NCBI GenBank assembly: GCA_964525365.1 | Contig: CAZGGW010000002.1 | Coordinates: forward strand, 1 to 53,114 | From: CAZGGW01 sp964525365 | GTDB lineage: Bacteria; Bacillota_I; Bacilli_A; RF39; UBA660 | Reading direction: 5' to 3' | Length of the DNA: 53,114 bases | In this document: positions 15,544 to 24,608 of the stretch, piece after piece | Numbering within the stretch: the stretch's first letter is position 1 | Layout: each line of letters starts with the position of its first letter | Translations under genes and position numbers: made by a program | The notes under the pieces: generated by a model | What the model saw: only the letters and a program-made list of their open reading frames with translations | Told to the model about the DNA's origin: nothing | Databases searched by the model: none

Positions 15544-16661
15544 TCTTTTTTTATTTTAATCACTATTTGATACATATCTTCAAAATCAAATTCTTCAGTG
15601 CTTATATTGTATCCCTCATTTTCCATATTTTTAGTAAAATCACGAGCAGTATTTATAGCTTTACTTATTGATTTTTGTTCCAAACCATTAAAATCCGGTT
15701 CAGACTTTTGCTCTTTAAATTCATTTATTATGGGATTTGAGTCTTCTTTGACATTTAAATCCATAAAAGGATTTTCTAAGACTGCTTCTGTATTAGTTTC
15801 TTTTTCTTCTTGAAATGGATTTATAAAAATATTTTGTTTTTCTTCTGGTTGAGTATCAAATAATACTTCTTCTGGTTCTACAACTTCTTTGTTTTCAAAA
15901 TCTACACTTGGTGCTTCTATTGGAGATTCTATTACCTGTGGTTTAATAAAATCCTGTTTTTCAACACTTGGTGAACTGAATAATTTACTAAAATCTATAT
16001 TTTCATCTATATCTTCTTTTTTTATTACTTCAGATTTACTTAAATCTACATTTACATTTCTCAATAATTTGTTTATCTCATCCTCAGTTTGTTTAACAGT
16101 TAACTTTTCATCAATTATTCTATCAAGCATTTTATCTTGTAATTCATCTTTATTTAAAAGTTCTAATAAACTACGTGCATGTCTTTCAGATATTTTATTA
16201 TTTAAAAGTGCTTGTTGAACATTATTATTCAAATTTAAAAGTCGTAATTTATTAGCAATAACAGGTTGACTAACACCTATTTTTTTAGATATTTCTTCTT
16301 GAGTCATACCTTTTTCTTGTAATTTTTGATATGATTTTGCTTCTTCAATAGCGGTTAAATCTTTTCTTTGGACGTTTTCTACTATTGCAATTTGAGCACT
16401 TTCTTTGTCATCAGTTTCAACTATAATAGCCGGAACATTAGAAAGTCCCACCATAGTTGCCGCTTTATATCTTCTTTCACCCGCAATTATTTCGTACTTT
16501 TCTCCTAATTTTCTAAGTACAAGTGGTTGAATTATACCGTGTTCTTTTATTGATGAAGCCAAATCTTCTAATTCTTTTTCTCCAAATGCAATCCTTGGTT
16601 GAAATCTATTTGGGATTATATCCTCTAAAGGAACCATTTTAATTTCTTTACTTTCTTCCAT
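15540..16661 (-). CDS. noc: Noc-type ParB-family nucleoid occlusion protein
   Basis: A 373-residue ParB/Noc CTPase. The N-terminal domain has NRFQPR and GERRYKAA (residues 61-68, CTP site). The DNA-binding domain contains GVSQPVIANKLRLL, with Gln132 and Lys138 at the positions that distinguish Noc from Spo0J. ISERHARSLL also resembles Noc. A perfect Noc-binding site lies at 35891-35904. It is odd in two ways. The N-terminal amphipathic membrane helix of B. subtilis Noc is absent. An acidic, Pro-rich linker of about 130 residues (201-330, with two NPF motifs) separates the core from the C-terminal dimerisation segment. A Spo0J paralogue is the alternative. Confidence 0.78.
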   Translation of the reverse strand: MEESKEIKMVPLEDIIPNRFQPRIAFGEKELEDLASSIKEHGIIQPLVLRKLGEKYEIIAGERRYKAATMVGLSNVPAIIVETDDKESAQIAIVENVQRKDLTAIEEAKSYQKLQEKGMTQEEISKKIGVSQPVIANKLRLLNLNNNVQQALLNNKISERHARSLLELLNKDELQDKMLDRIIDEKLTVKQTEDEINKLLRNVNVDLSKSEVIKKEDIDENIDFSKLFSSPSVEKQDFIKPQVIESPIEAPSVDFENKEVVEPEEVLFDTQPEEKQNIFINPFQEEKETNTEAVLENPFMDLNVKEDSNPIINEFKEQKSEPDFNGLEQKSISKAINTARDFTKNMENEGYNISTEEFDFEDMYQIVIKIKKD

Positions 16662-16779
16662 ATTGTCCTCTTTTCTATTCTTTATTTATATTCTAATATA
16701 TTTTTTATCTTTTTTCAACATAAAAAGATAAAAATCGAGTTTGTATTTTTTTAGTCATAATTAAATATTCTTTTATTAT

Positions 16780-16821
16780 ATTAATAATAAAAGAATGTAA
16801 CATACTCTATAGTTACATTCT
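16780..16821 (-). terminator. Terminator of the surface-protein operon
   Basis: On the minus strand AGAATGTAAC/GTTACATTCT (10 bp) is followed by TTTTATTATT. The right arm of this stem is also the left arm of a second perfect 12-bp hairpin (ATTCTTTTATTA at 16767-16778 with 16785-16796), so the two structures exclude each other. Confidence 0.65.
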
Positions 16822-16834
16822 CAATCAATTAATA

Positions 16835-17284
16835 TTATTTTTCTAATAAATGTTTTCTTTTTAGTAAAAATATACTTCCACTTATTCCAAAGACACTTAA
16901 TGCGATGATTATAATCTGAACAATAATATTATCATTAGTTTTAGGATTATTTATATTACCAGTATTTTGAACTAATAAAGTTCCAGTTTTAACTGTAAGT
17001 CCATCTACTGATGCTACTTTAACAGTATACTCTTTATTAAGCACTAGATCTATTTTTGAAGACACATAGTTAAAGTTTCCACTCGTTACCGGTGCTACTT
17101 CATATATTAGTGTTTCATTTCCATCAAATACAGCAATTTGAACATCACTTTCTTCGGAAGTACCAGATATTTTAATTGTTCCATTTTCATATTTTATACT
17201 GCCATCTGTAATACTTAAATCTAGAGCATAAATATTAGGAATAAATAATAAGCAAAATGTAATAAATATTATTATTTTTTTCAT
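16835..17284 (-). CDS. Small secreted protein with sortase-B-like anchor
   Basis: I do not recognise a family. The 149-residue product has a signal peptide (residues 1-20), a beta-rich Ig-like body (25-105), the pentapeptide NPKTN at 113-117, a hydrophobic helix (119-141) and a basic tail (LKRKHLLEK). NPKTN fits the NP[QK]TN signal used by class B sortases. I therefore infer covalent wall anchoring, but no sortase gene is in the window. The start at 17284 gives the signal peptide; longer upstream starts do not. It begins one base after the stop of the larger secreted gene, so the two are one operon. Confidence 0.75.
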   Translation of the reverse strand: MKKIIIFITFCLLFIPNIYALDLSITDGSIKYENGTIKISGTSEESDVQIAVFDGNETLIYEVAPVTSGNFNYVSSKIDLVLNKEYTVKVASVDGLTVKTGTLLVQNTGNINNPKTNDNIIVQIIIIALSVFGISGSIFLLKRKHLLEK

Positions 17285-17285
17285 A

Positions 17286-18629
17286 TTAATCAACCCTCTT
17301 TTCAATTTGTAAGCCGGCACCTATTCCAAAGCTTAATCTTGGCATAGTTTCTGATGATGCTTCTATCTTACCATCAGTTAAATAATATGCTATCTTATCT
17401 GCATTTCTAACTGCTTCATTTGCATTATCTTTAACTTTAACTGTAATTGGTATTATATAATTTCTATCAACATTTAAAGTTGTAAGATCATCCATATTTT
17501 GACTATTATCTGGGTCAAACGGATCAAGTATGTCAAAGTCATGTACTCTAACTTGCTGTGTACCTATTACTTTTCCGTCCTTGTAATATACTAACTGTAG
17601 ATATGGATTAAAATTACCTTTTGTACAAGTAGTATCACCTGCATTTATAGTATCACAGTAATTGAATTCTGCTCTTGCTAAATACTGTACTTCAAAATCA
17701 TCCATAAACTCTAGAAAATCATTATTAAATGCACTTCTTGTGAATGTTAGTGTTTTGGTTACAGTTGTAGTTTCTACTTCGGTTTGATTACTTACTGCTA
17801 ATGCACTATCAAACGTGTGATAATCTTTTATATAAGTTAATTCTAATACAATCTCATTTTTTGGTTTGTAAAGATTAGTAAAATTAAAAGCATAATTGGT
17901 ATTTACAGTTAAGTTCGAACCAATGTGACCTTCATCACCTATTTTTTCAAGTGTAACATCACTATCTCCTGATTTAATTTTCATATCAGATACTATCTTG
18001 CCTTCTTCTATTTCAAGTTCCAGTTTTTTCATTCCATAAAATAACTGGAGTTCAATGCTATCGTCAGTTGTAAATGCCATTCCTTGTGTTAAAAACATTT
18101 CTGGAAAAGGCATTGTATTATTAGAACTAAAAATTCCAAATCCTAAGTAATCTTTACTATAGAAAGTTAACCATCTGCTTTCGTCATCATTTTTACCCAT
18201 CCATAGTACTGCTTTACCTCTTTTATTAAAATCAGGTGATATTTCAACTAAGTTGTATTTAGCAGCATATATTTCTGGTGTAGCGGGGCTAGGTCCACCT
18301 TCAGCATAAAGACTAAGTCCAGTTCCTTGATTAATAAAGAAATACTCTTGTCCTGATCCAAAATCTATTTTACCTATGGATGATAGATCACTTTTATTGA
18401 AGTCAAGCGTACATCCAGTACCAGTAAAGCAATAATCTGGTAACAGAAAATCTCCTTTAATTTCACCACCTACAAGATCACTATAGCTAGTTGTTTCAGA
18501 GATATTATCTTTATTAATACAAGTAAAATTCAGTGTTGTTCTAGCATAGACATCTTCTGATAATATAAAACCTCCTACAATAGTTAAAATAGAACAAATA
18601 AAGATTTTTTTTAATTTTCCTCTTTTCAT
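17286..18629 (-). CDS. Large secreted protein of unknown function
   Basis: No family is recognised. The 447-residue protein starts at the ATG at 18629 (GGAGAG upstream). It has a signal peptide ending near VYA (about residue 29), then a beta-rich extracellular chain with no obvious anchor. Cysteines occur in close pairs (CFTGTGC, and YCDTINAGDTTC), which suggests disulphides in an exported protein. Its composition is less AT-biased and richer in Gly, Thr and Phe than neighbouring genes. It forms an operon with the NPKTN protein. In B. subtilis rsmG and noc are adjacent, so this operon looks like an insertion into that conserved block. Confidence 0.7.
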   Translation of the reverse strand: MKRGKLKKIFICSILTIVGGFILSEDVYARTTLNFTCINKDNISETTSYSDLVGGEIKGDFLLPDYCFTGTGCTLDFNKSDLSSIGKIDFGSGQEYFFINQGTGLSLYAEGGPSPATPEIYAAKYNLVEISPDFNKRGKAVLWMGKNDDESRWLTFYSKDYLGFGIFSSNNTMPFPEMFLTQGMAFTTDDSIELQLFYGMKKLELEIEEGKIVSDMKIKSGDSDVTLEKIGDEGHIGSNLTVNTNYAFNFTNLYKPKNEIVLELTYIKDYHTFDSALAVSNQTEVETTTVTKTLTFTRSAFNNDFLEFMDDFEVQYLARAEFNYCDTINAGDTTCTKGNFNPYLQLVYYKDGKVIGTQQVRVHDFDILDPFDPDNSQNMDDLTTLNVDRNYIIPITVKVKDNANEAVRNADKIAYYLTDGKIEASSETMPRLSFGIGAGLQIEKRVD

Positions 18630-18889
18630 TTTCACTCTCCTCAATTTTAGATATTTTGTGCTTTTCAAAATACCTTATTATATAGAAATTGTATCATAAA
18701 TATTAATTATTAGCAATCATCAGTTCCTAAAGATAGTGTAAAATGTTTTTAGGTTGAAGGTAATAAAAAAGATTAATACCTTCATGATATAATTATTCTA
18801 TAAGAATAAACGCAAATATTTGGAGGTATCAATCTATGAATATAATACAAGATTTAATTGAAAAAGTGAAGAAAAATTTTTGTTAATCC

Positions 18890-18928
18890 TTTTTTAAAAT
18901 GATACCAAAGATTTTTTTAAAATGATAC
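18890..18928. repeat. 16-bp direct repeat, two copies
   Basis: TTTTTTAAAATGATAC occurs at 18890-18905 and again at 18913-18928, 23 bp apart. Confidence 0.8.
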
Positions 18929-18975
18929 TTATTCAATTGTATAATACTTCTTATTAAGAAAGAGGCGTTTTTTTA

Positions 18976-19092
18976 ATGATATCAAAAGCTAACAATCCTA
19001 TTATTCATTTTGTAATTCAATATTCTGCTTTAAGCAAAGTAATTGAAAAACTTGTAAGTCCTATAATAGAAAAAAATCATAATTATTTTTAG
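18976..19092 (+). CDS. Small ORF of unknown function, 38 residues
   Basis: ATG at 18976 to TAG at 19092, with a weak AAAGAGG upstream. The product (MISKANNPIIHFVIQYSALS at its start) has no family I recognise. It may be a remnant of a mobile element or a genuine short peptide gene. It ends inside a strong hairpin terminator, which is a point in favour of real transcription. Confidence 0.3.
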   Translation: MISKANNPIIHFVIQYSALSKVIEKLVSPIIEKNHNYF

Positions 19093-19105
19093 TTATGATT
19101 TTTTT
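19072..19105 (+). terminator. Strong intrinsic terminator, probably bidirectional
   Basis: Stem AAAAATCATAA (19072-19082) with TTATGATTTTT (19093-19103). A-run and T-run flank it, so it can end transcripts from either side, including rsmG on the minus strand. Confidence 0.75.
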
Positions 19106-19138
19106 ACAAATTAAAAACTCTTTATTTTAATTTAACGT

Positions 19139-19837
19139 TTATTTTTTTATAATATATTTATAATCTCTAGGATAGTCTAAATTTGTTTTTATCTTCTTTT
19201 CTATAACTATTATACTTCTTTCAGCATTTTCTATAGGTAACTTATAAGAAAACACTTCTTTTAATAATGCGCCAGTCTTATTAATAATAGATTTTGCGTT
19301 TTCTAATTCTTCTTCATTATTTGTCTTTAGTGGTATAAATAAACCGTTGATCTTTACTAAAGGTATTGCAATTTCGGAAAGTATATTTAAAGAAGCAACA
19401 GCTCTACAAGTAACGATATCAAAAACTTCTCTGTTTTCTTTTGCATATATTTCTGCTCTTTGATTAACTATTTCTACATCATTTATTTCTAATTTTTTTA
19501 ACAAAAACTCTAAAAACTTACATTTTTTTGAATTAGATTCTATTAAAGTTAAATTTATATTTGGATATATAATTTTTAATGGCATAGTAGGAAAACCAGC
19601 TCCTGTACCTATATCTAAAACTTTTATTTTAGAAGAAAAATTATATATTTTTGTTAAACATAATGAATCATAAAAATGTTTTAAAAAAACATCCTCTTCT
19701 TTTGTAATCGCAGTTAAATTGATCTTTTTATTACAATTAATTAAAAAAGTACAATAATCACTAAATTTATTATATATTTCTTCAGTTATCTCTATTCCTA
19801 TTTTTTTACATTCAATTATAAATTCTCTTTTATTCAT
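19139..19837 (-). CDS. rsmG: 16S rRNA (guanine527-N7)-methyltransferase
   Basis: RsmG methylates G527 of 16S rRNA; loss gives low-level streptomycin resistance. The 232-residue protein has the SAM-binding block VLDIGTGAGFPTMPLKI and the CRAVASLNIL block. It overlaps the end of mnmG by 8 bases and lies in the standard mnmE-mnmG-rsmG order. Normal length. Confidence 0.95.
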   Translation of the reverse strand: MNKREFIIECKKIGIEITEEIYNKFSDYCTFLINCNKKINLTAITKEEDVFLKHFYDSLCLTKIYNFSSKIKVLDIGTGAGFPTMPLKIIYPNINLTLIESNSKKCKFLEFLLKKLEINDVEIVNQRAEIYAKENREVFDIVTCRAVASLNILSEIAIPLVKINGLFIPLKTNNEEELENAKSIINKTGALLKEVFSYKLPIENAERSIIVIEKKIKTNLDYPRDYKYIIKK

Positions 19838-21644
19838 TTGGATACTCCTTTTTTAAATATATTAGTAACATAGTTATATCGGAAGGATTAATTCCACTTA
19901 TCCTTGACGCTTGTCCTATCGTTAGAGGTCTTATTTTAATTAATTTTTGTCTTGCTTCGGTAGCAAGATTTCTTACAGACCCATAATCAATGTTTTGAGG
20001 AATTTTTTTTCTTTCTAATTTTTTTAATTTACTTACTTCTTTTTTTATTTTTGAAATATATCCGGAATATTTGATATTAATTTCCACTTTTTCTTTTATT
20101 TCTTTGTCATATTTTAAATTTAGTTGTTTTAATATTTTGCTAATAGATATTTCCGGACGTTTTAATAACTCAATCGATCTAATATTTTTACCTTGATAAT
20201 TGATGAAACTATTTTTTAATTTTTGCTCTAAATCCGCCATATTTTTCATTTTATTTAAATAAATACTATATTTTTTTTCGCCTAATAACCCTATTTTGCG
20301 ACCTATTTTTGAAAGCCTTTCATCAGCATTATCGTGTCTTAACAAAAGCCTAAACTCAGCTCGAGATGTAAGCAATCTATATGGTTCAGTTATACCTTTA
20401 TTTATCAAATCATCTATCAACACGCCTATATATGCTTCATCTCTTTTTAATACCAATGCTTTTTTACTTTGTAATTTTCTTGAAGCGTTTATACCAGCAA
20501 TTAAACCTTGGGCTGCAGCTTCTTCATAACCGCTAGTTCCATTAATTTGACCTGCTAAAAATAAATTTTTGATTTTTTTTGTTTCCAATGACAACATTAA
20601 TTCAGTTGGATCAACCGCATCATATTCTATAGCATATCCATATTTTAATATTTTAGCATTTTCTAAACCTTCTATCGTATGTACTAATTTTTCTTGAATT
20701 TCAATTGGCATTGTAGTGGAAAAACCACCCATATAATATTCGTTACTTCCTAATCTCTCTGGTTCTATAAATATTTGATGTCTTTCTTTATCAGCAAATT
20801 TTACAACTTTATCTTCAATTGAAGGACAATATCTTGGACCAACTCCTTTGATCAAACCACTATATAATGAACATTTATCTAAATTTTCTTTTATAACCTT
20901 ATGTGTTTCTAAATTTGTGTACGTTAAATAACATGGAATTTGATTTTTAATAATATATTTGGGTTTAGAATAATTACTAAATGTTGAATATTCTTTATCT
21001 CCTGTTTCTTCTTTTAAAACTTTTAAATTCATAGTTTTAATATCTAATCTAGGTGGAGTTCCAGTTTTTAATCGTATTATTTTCAAACCCACCTCATTTA
21101 ACTGTGTACTTAAATAAAGAGATGTTTTCTCACCATGTGGACCACCTTTTTCTTTTTTATCTCCTCTTAAAATATCTGAATTTAAATATGTTCCGGTAGT
21201 TAAAATAACAACTTTTGATAAAATAGTTTCATCAGTTTCTGTTAAAATTCCTTGAATATCATTGTCTTTTATTATTAATTTTTTTACCATTTCTTGTTTT
21301 AAATATAAATTCTTGGTAGTTTTTAATGTTTTTAACATATTAAGTGGATATAAAGTTTTATCTGCTTGACACCTTAAAGATCTTACTCCTGGGCCTTTTC
21401 CTTTATTTAAAAGTTTTATTTGCAAAATAGATTTATCTGCATTAGATCCCATTTCTCCACCTAAAGCATCTATTTCTCTTACTACTATTCCTTTCGCAGA
21501 TCCACCTATTGATGGATTACACGGCATATCTGCAATATTATTTATATTTCCAGTTATCAAAAGGGTCTTGTTATTAAGTCTTGCGCTTGCAAGCGCAGCC
21601 TCACAGCCAGCATGTCCACCACCAACTACTATTACATCATACAT
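19830..21644 (-). CDS. mnmG: tRNA uridine 5-carboxymethylaminomethyl modification enzyme, FAD subunit
   Basis: MnmG (GidA) works with MnmE to add the aminomethyl or carboxymethylaminomethyl group to wobble U34 of tRNAs. The 604-residue protein has the FAD dinucleotide site GGGHAGCEAA (residues 8-17), PCNPSIGGSAKG, the conserved Cys of YCPSIEDK, and the GASRISGINPSDI-like C-terminal helical end (here GQASRISGINPSD). It overlaps rsmG by 8 bases. It is downstream of mnmE by 9 bases, so all three form one operon. Confidence 0.97.
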   Translation of the reverse strand: MYDVIVVGGGHAGCEAALASARLNNKTLLITGNINNIADMPCNPSIGGSAKGIVVREIDALGGEMGSNADKSILQIKLLNKGKGPGVRSLRCQADKTLYPLNMLKTLKTTKNLYLKQEMVKKLIIKDNDIQGILTETDETILSKVVILTTGTYLNSDILRGDKKEKGGPHGEKTSLYLSTQLNEVGLKIIRLKTGTPPRLDIKTMNLKVLKEETGDKEYSTFSNYSKPKYIIKNQIPCYLTYTNLETHKVIKENLDKCSLYSGLIKGVGPRYCPSIEDKVVKFADKERHQIFIEPERLGSNEYYMGGFSTTMPIEIQEKLVHTIEGLENAKILKYGYAIEYDAVDPTELMLSLETKKIKNLFLAGQINGTSGYEEAAAQGLIAGINASRKLQSKKALVLKRDEAYIGVLIDDLINKGITEPYRLLTSRAEFRLLLRHDNADERLSKIGRKIGLLGEKKYSIYLNKMKNMADLEQKLKNSFINYQGKNIRSIELLKRPEISISKILKQLNLKYDKEIKEKVEINIKYSGYISKIKKEVSKLKKLERKKIPQNIDYGSVRNLATEARQKLIKIRPLTIGQASRISGINPSDITMLLIYLKKEYPNE

Positions 21645-21653
21645 TTTTAATAC

Positions 21654-22994
21654 CTACTTTCCTAAACAAAATTTAGAAAAAATTTTATCTAATAACTCTG
21701 ACTCATAAGTTTGTCCCGTTATTTCTCCAAGTTTATTATATAATATTTTGATATTTGTTTCTATTAAATCAACGCTTATGTTTTTTTCTAAGTCTTTTTC
21801 TATTTCTTTAACTATTTTTACACACTCTTTTAGTATGTTTATTTGCCTTATATTTGATAAAAATTGAAGATTTTCGCTTTCTAATTCATTTAAGTTAAAT
21901 TTTTCTATTATTTTATCTTTTAATGTTTCTATACCTAAATTATTTAATGCTGATATTTCAATATAATCTTCTTTTAGATCACATATATTTTTTAAATCTA
22001 TTTTATTTAATACTATTAATTTATTATTAGATTTACATAAATTTAATATCCTTTTATCTTCTTCATTTAGTTTTTCATTTGCACTAAAAATTATTAATAT
22101 TAGAGATGCATTTTTTATTTCTTTTAAAGTTTTTTCTATGCCCAATTTTTCTATTTGATTATTAGCATTTCTTATTCCTGCAGTATCAAAAAATCTTACT
22201 TCTATTCCATTTAATATTATTGAACCTTCTACTATATCTCTAGTGGTTCCAGGGACATCAGTCACTATAGCCTTTTCAGCATTTAAGATTCTGTTTAATA
22301 GACTACTTTTACCCACATTAGGTCGTCCCACTATAGCAACTTTTATTCCTTCTTTTATTATTTTTCCTTCTTCACTATATATTAATAAATTATTAATCTT
22401 TTCCTTAAAGTTTTTTAATTCATTTTTTATTAATTTATTAGTAACAATTGTATCTTCGTATTCTGGATAATCAATATTAACCTCAATATTTGCAATTATG
22501 TTTAATATTTCATCCCTTAAATCATTTATTAAAGAAAAAATCTTACCATTAATTGCGTTAACACTTAATTTTCTAGCACCTTCAGTTTTTGCCTCTATTA
22601 AATCTTGAACAGCTTCAGCCTCAGTCAAATCTATTCTTCCATTTAAAAACGCCCTTTTTAAAAACTCGCCTGGTTCGGCAATTCTCATTCCATTTGATAA
22701 TAATATTTCTATTATTTTATTCACTGAGGAAACTCCGCCATGGCAATTTATTTCTATCATATCTTCAGTAGTAAAACTTTTAGGACTACGAAAAACTGAT
22801 ATTAAAACCTCATCTATTATTTCATTTTTATAAACAATGTGACCATAATTTATGGTGTTACCGTTAACTTTTGTTAAATCCTTACCAATAAATATACTAT
22901 TAACTATATTAATAGATTGTTTTCCACTAATTCTAATTATATTTATAGCACCTATACCTATAGTTGTTGCAATTGCAACTATCGTAGCATCCAT
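21654..22994 (-). CDS. mnmE: tRNA modification GTPase MnmE
   Basis: MnmE is the GTPase and formyl-tetrahydrofolate-binding partner of MnmG. The 446-residue protein shows an N-terminal tetrahydrofolate domain with INCHGG and GEFLKRAFLNGRIDL blocks. The inserted G domain has GRPNVGKSSLLN (G1), DVPGTTRD (G2), DTAG (G3) and NKID (G4). The C-terminal FCLGK Cys motif is intact. Ribosome site GAGG. First gene of mnmE-mnmG-rsmG. Confidence 0.97.
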   Translation of the reverse strand: MDATIVAIATTIGIGAINIIRISGKQSINIVNSIFIGKDLTKVNGNTINYGHIVYKNEIIDEVLISVFRSPKSFTTEDMIEINCHGGVSSVNKIIEILLSNGMRIAEPGEFLKRAFLNGRIDLTEAEAVQDLIEAKTEGARKLSVNAINGKIFSLINDLRDEILNIIANIEVNIDYPEYEDTIVTNKLIKNELKNFKEKINNLLIYSEEGKIIKEGIKVAIVGRPNVGKSSLLNRILNAEKAIVTDVPGTTRDIVEGSIILNGIEVRFFDTAGIRNANNQIEKLGIEKTLKEIKNASLILIIFSANEKLNEEDKRILNLCKSNNKLIVLNKIDLKNICDLKEDYIEISALNNLGIETLKDKIIEKFNLNELESENLQFLSNIRQINILKECVKIVKEIEKDLEKNISVDLIETNIKILYNKLGEITGQTYESELLDKIFSKFCLGK

Positions 22995-23045
22995 ATATAA
23001 CCTCTTTCGAATTAAGATTATATCATTATTATCATTTAATGTAAA

Positions 23046-23072
23046 TAAAAAGGTCTTTTTAAGACTCTTTAT
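23046..23072 (-). terminator. Terminator-like hairpin after khpB
   Basis: On the minus strand GTCTT-AAA-AAGAC with flanking AAAG/CTTT and a TTTTT run. It overlaps the khpB stop. Confidence 0.5.
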
Positions 23073-23679
23073 TATTTTTATATTTTATAACGACACATCT
23101 ATTTGGCTCTTCGCCCTCACTAATTGTTTCAATATATTTAAATCCAGTTAAAGCACTATGTACTAATCTTCTTTCATAAGAATTCATTGGGTCTAATTTT
23201 ATATCAACTTTTGTTAAAGTAACCTCTCTTGCTAGTTTTTTAACATTTTTTTCTAAAAAATAATTTTGTTTCTCTTTGTAATTTCCAATATCAAGAGTAA
23301 CGTTTGGATAAATATCAATCATATTATAAATTGCTTGTTTAGTAAAATTCAATAATGCATTCAATAAATGACCTCTTTTACCAATTAATATTGAATTATT
23401 ATCAGAAATAATTTCATAATTTATTTGATTATCTCTAATTTTTAATTCAATTTGAGAATTAGTGCCAAATCCCCTTAAAGTTTCTGAAAGTATATTTTTT
23501 CCATATTCTGCTGCATCTGAAACTTTTACCGCTTCTAAATAATATTTTTTTCCTTGAAATAATCCACCCTTTTCTTCATATTCTTTAATATACAAATCTT
23601 TATCAGTTAAATTCAAATCTTTACAAACGTTATCTATTAAGCTTTCTTTGTTTTTACCTTCATATTTATACTTTTCCAT
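23059..23679 (-). CDS. khpB: RNA-binding protein KhpB (Jag; SpoIIIJ-associated)
   Basis: A 206-residue protein with the Jag N-terminal domain (about residues 1-50), a KH domain (around SILIGKRGHLLNAL, the GxxG loop being GKRG) and an R3H domain (ERRLVHSALTG). KhpB with KhpA binds many RNAs and affects cell division and elongation. The start at 23679 has GGAGG nine bases upstream and overlaps the yidC end by 43 bases. It keeps the standard place beside yidC. Confidence 0.94.
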   Translation of the reverse strand: MEKYKYEGKNKESLIDNVCKDLNLTDKDLYIKEYEEKGGLFQGKKYYLEAVKVSDAAEYGKNILSETLRGFGTNSQIELKIRDNQINYEIISDNNSILIGKRGHLLNALLNFTKQAIYNMIDIYPNVTLDIGNYKEKQNYFLEKNVKKLAREVTLTKVDIKLDPMNSYERRLVHSALTGFKYIETISEGEEPNRCVVIKYKNNKES

Positions 23680-24608
23680 TTTTTATTACCTCCACTCTTT
23701 TTATCAACATTATTTTTTATAATAATATTTTGAACTATTGTAAACAAATTAGTAACGATCCAATATAGTGCTATAGCAGCAGGTAAACTTAACGAAGCAA
23801 TAGAAATAAATACTAACATAACTTTTGTCATCATTCCCATTTGTTTAGCTTGTGCTTCATCCATAGAAGCATTCATGTTTTTAAATGAGAAATAAGTTGC
23901 GGCAATTATTAATACTACTAAAATTATATAATAATAGTTTCCTGATTTAATACCTTCTAATGGCGTTGTTCCTAAATGAAGTCCTAAGAAAGTTTCTTCA
24001 AAAAATACTGGAACTCTATTTATTGCCTCTAAAAAAGCAAAAAATATAGGTAATTGTAAAAAGGCTGTTAAACATCCAGATAACGGACTTATATCATATT
24101 TTTTATAAATTGCCATCATTTCCTGGCTCTTCATCATCATAGAATCCTTATCATCTTTAGTTTTATATTTTCTTTCTAATGCATCTAAATCAGGTTTTGC
24201 TTTTTTCATATTTTCGCTCATCATAGTTGACTTTTTAGAAATTGGCATTAATATTACTCTTAATAAAAGACCTACAATCATAATTGATATCCCGTAATTT
24301 TTTACTAATATCCCTATTTTTATTACTAACCACGCTAAGGGTTTAACAAAAATTGTAGTCCATAAACCTTCATAACCAGTTTTTGTAATACTAAAATTCT
24401 TACAATCTTGAAGTTCGTCTATTTTTATCTTCATTTCTTCTTCATTTGTTTTATAAATATTATATATTTCAGTTGTTTCTGGTTTACACATAATATTTGA
24501 TGTATAATTTTTTTTAGTATTAGTTTCTTCATTTGTAACGGAATAAGTTTTGGTACAACCAGCTAACAATAAAATAGATACAAATATAATTATAATTTTT
24601 TTCTTCAT
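23637..24608 (-). CDS. yidC: Membrane protein insertase YidC (SpoIIIJ/OxaA1 type)
   Basis: YidC inserts and folds membrane proteins; in Bacillus the SpoIIIJ paralogue is needed for sigma-G activation during sporulation. The 323-residue protein has a lipoprotein signal with lipobox LAGC (Cys18). It then has about five transmembrane helices, with the 60KD_IMP domain at about 90-300, including the conserved Arg in LLLRVILMPIS. It overlaps rnpA by four bases (ATGA). Whether a second YidC exists elsewhere is unknown. Confidence 0.95.
   Translation of the reverse strand: MKKKIIIIFVSILLLAGCTKTYSVTNEETNTKKNYTSNIMCKPETTEIYNIYKTNEEEMKIKIDELQDCKNFSITKTGYEGLWTTIFVKPLAWLVIKIGILVKNYGISIMIVGLLLRVILMPISKKSTMMSENMKKAKPDLDALERKYKTKDDKDSMMMKSQEMMAIYKKYDISPLSGCLTAFLQLPIFFAFLEAINRVPVFFEETFLGLHLGTTPLEGIKSGNYYYIILVVLIIAATYFSFKNMNASMDEAQAKQMGMMTKVMLVFISIASLSLPAAIALYWIVTNLFTIVQNIIIKNNVDKKSGGNKKWKSINMKVKTKKA

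Larger units (their letters stand above)
18732..19092 (+). mobile_element. Possible decayed insertion sequence (scar) between rsmG and the surface operon
   Basis: The 509-base gap 18630-19138 has no full gene. It holds GATAGTGTAAAATG at 18732, resembling terminal repeats of IS256-type elements. A hairpin GAAGGTA/TACCTTC follows at about 18756-18782. Next is a 16-codon ORF with a strong GGAGG (18836-18886, MNIIQDLIEKVKKNFC), then two copies of a 16-bp repeat, then a 38-codon ORF (18976-19092). No matching right end is visible. The IS reading is inference only. Confidence 0.3.
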
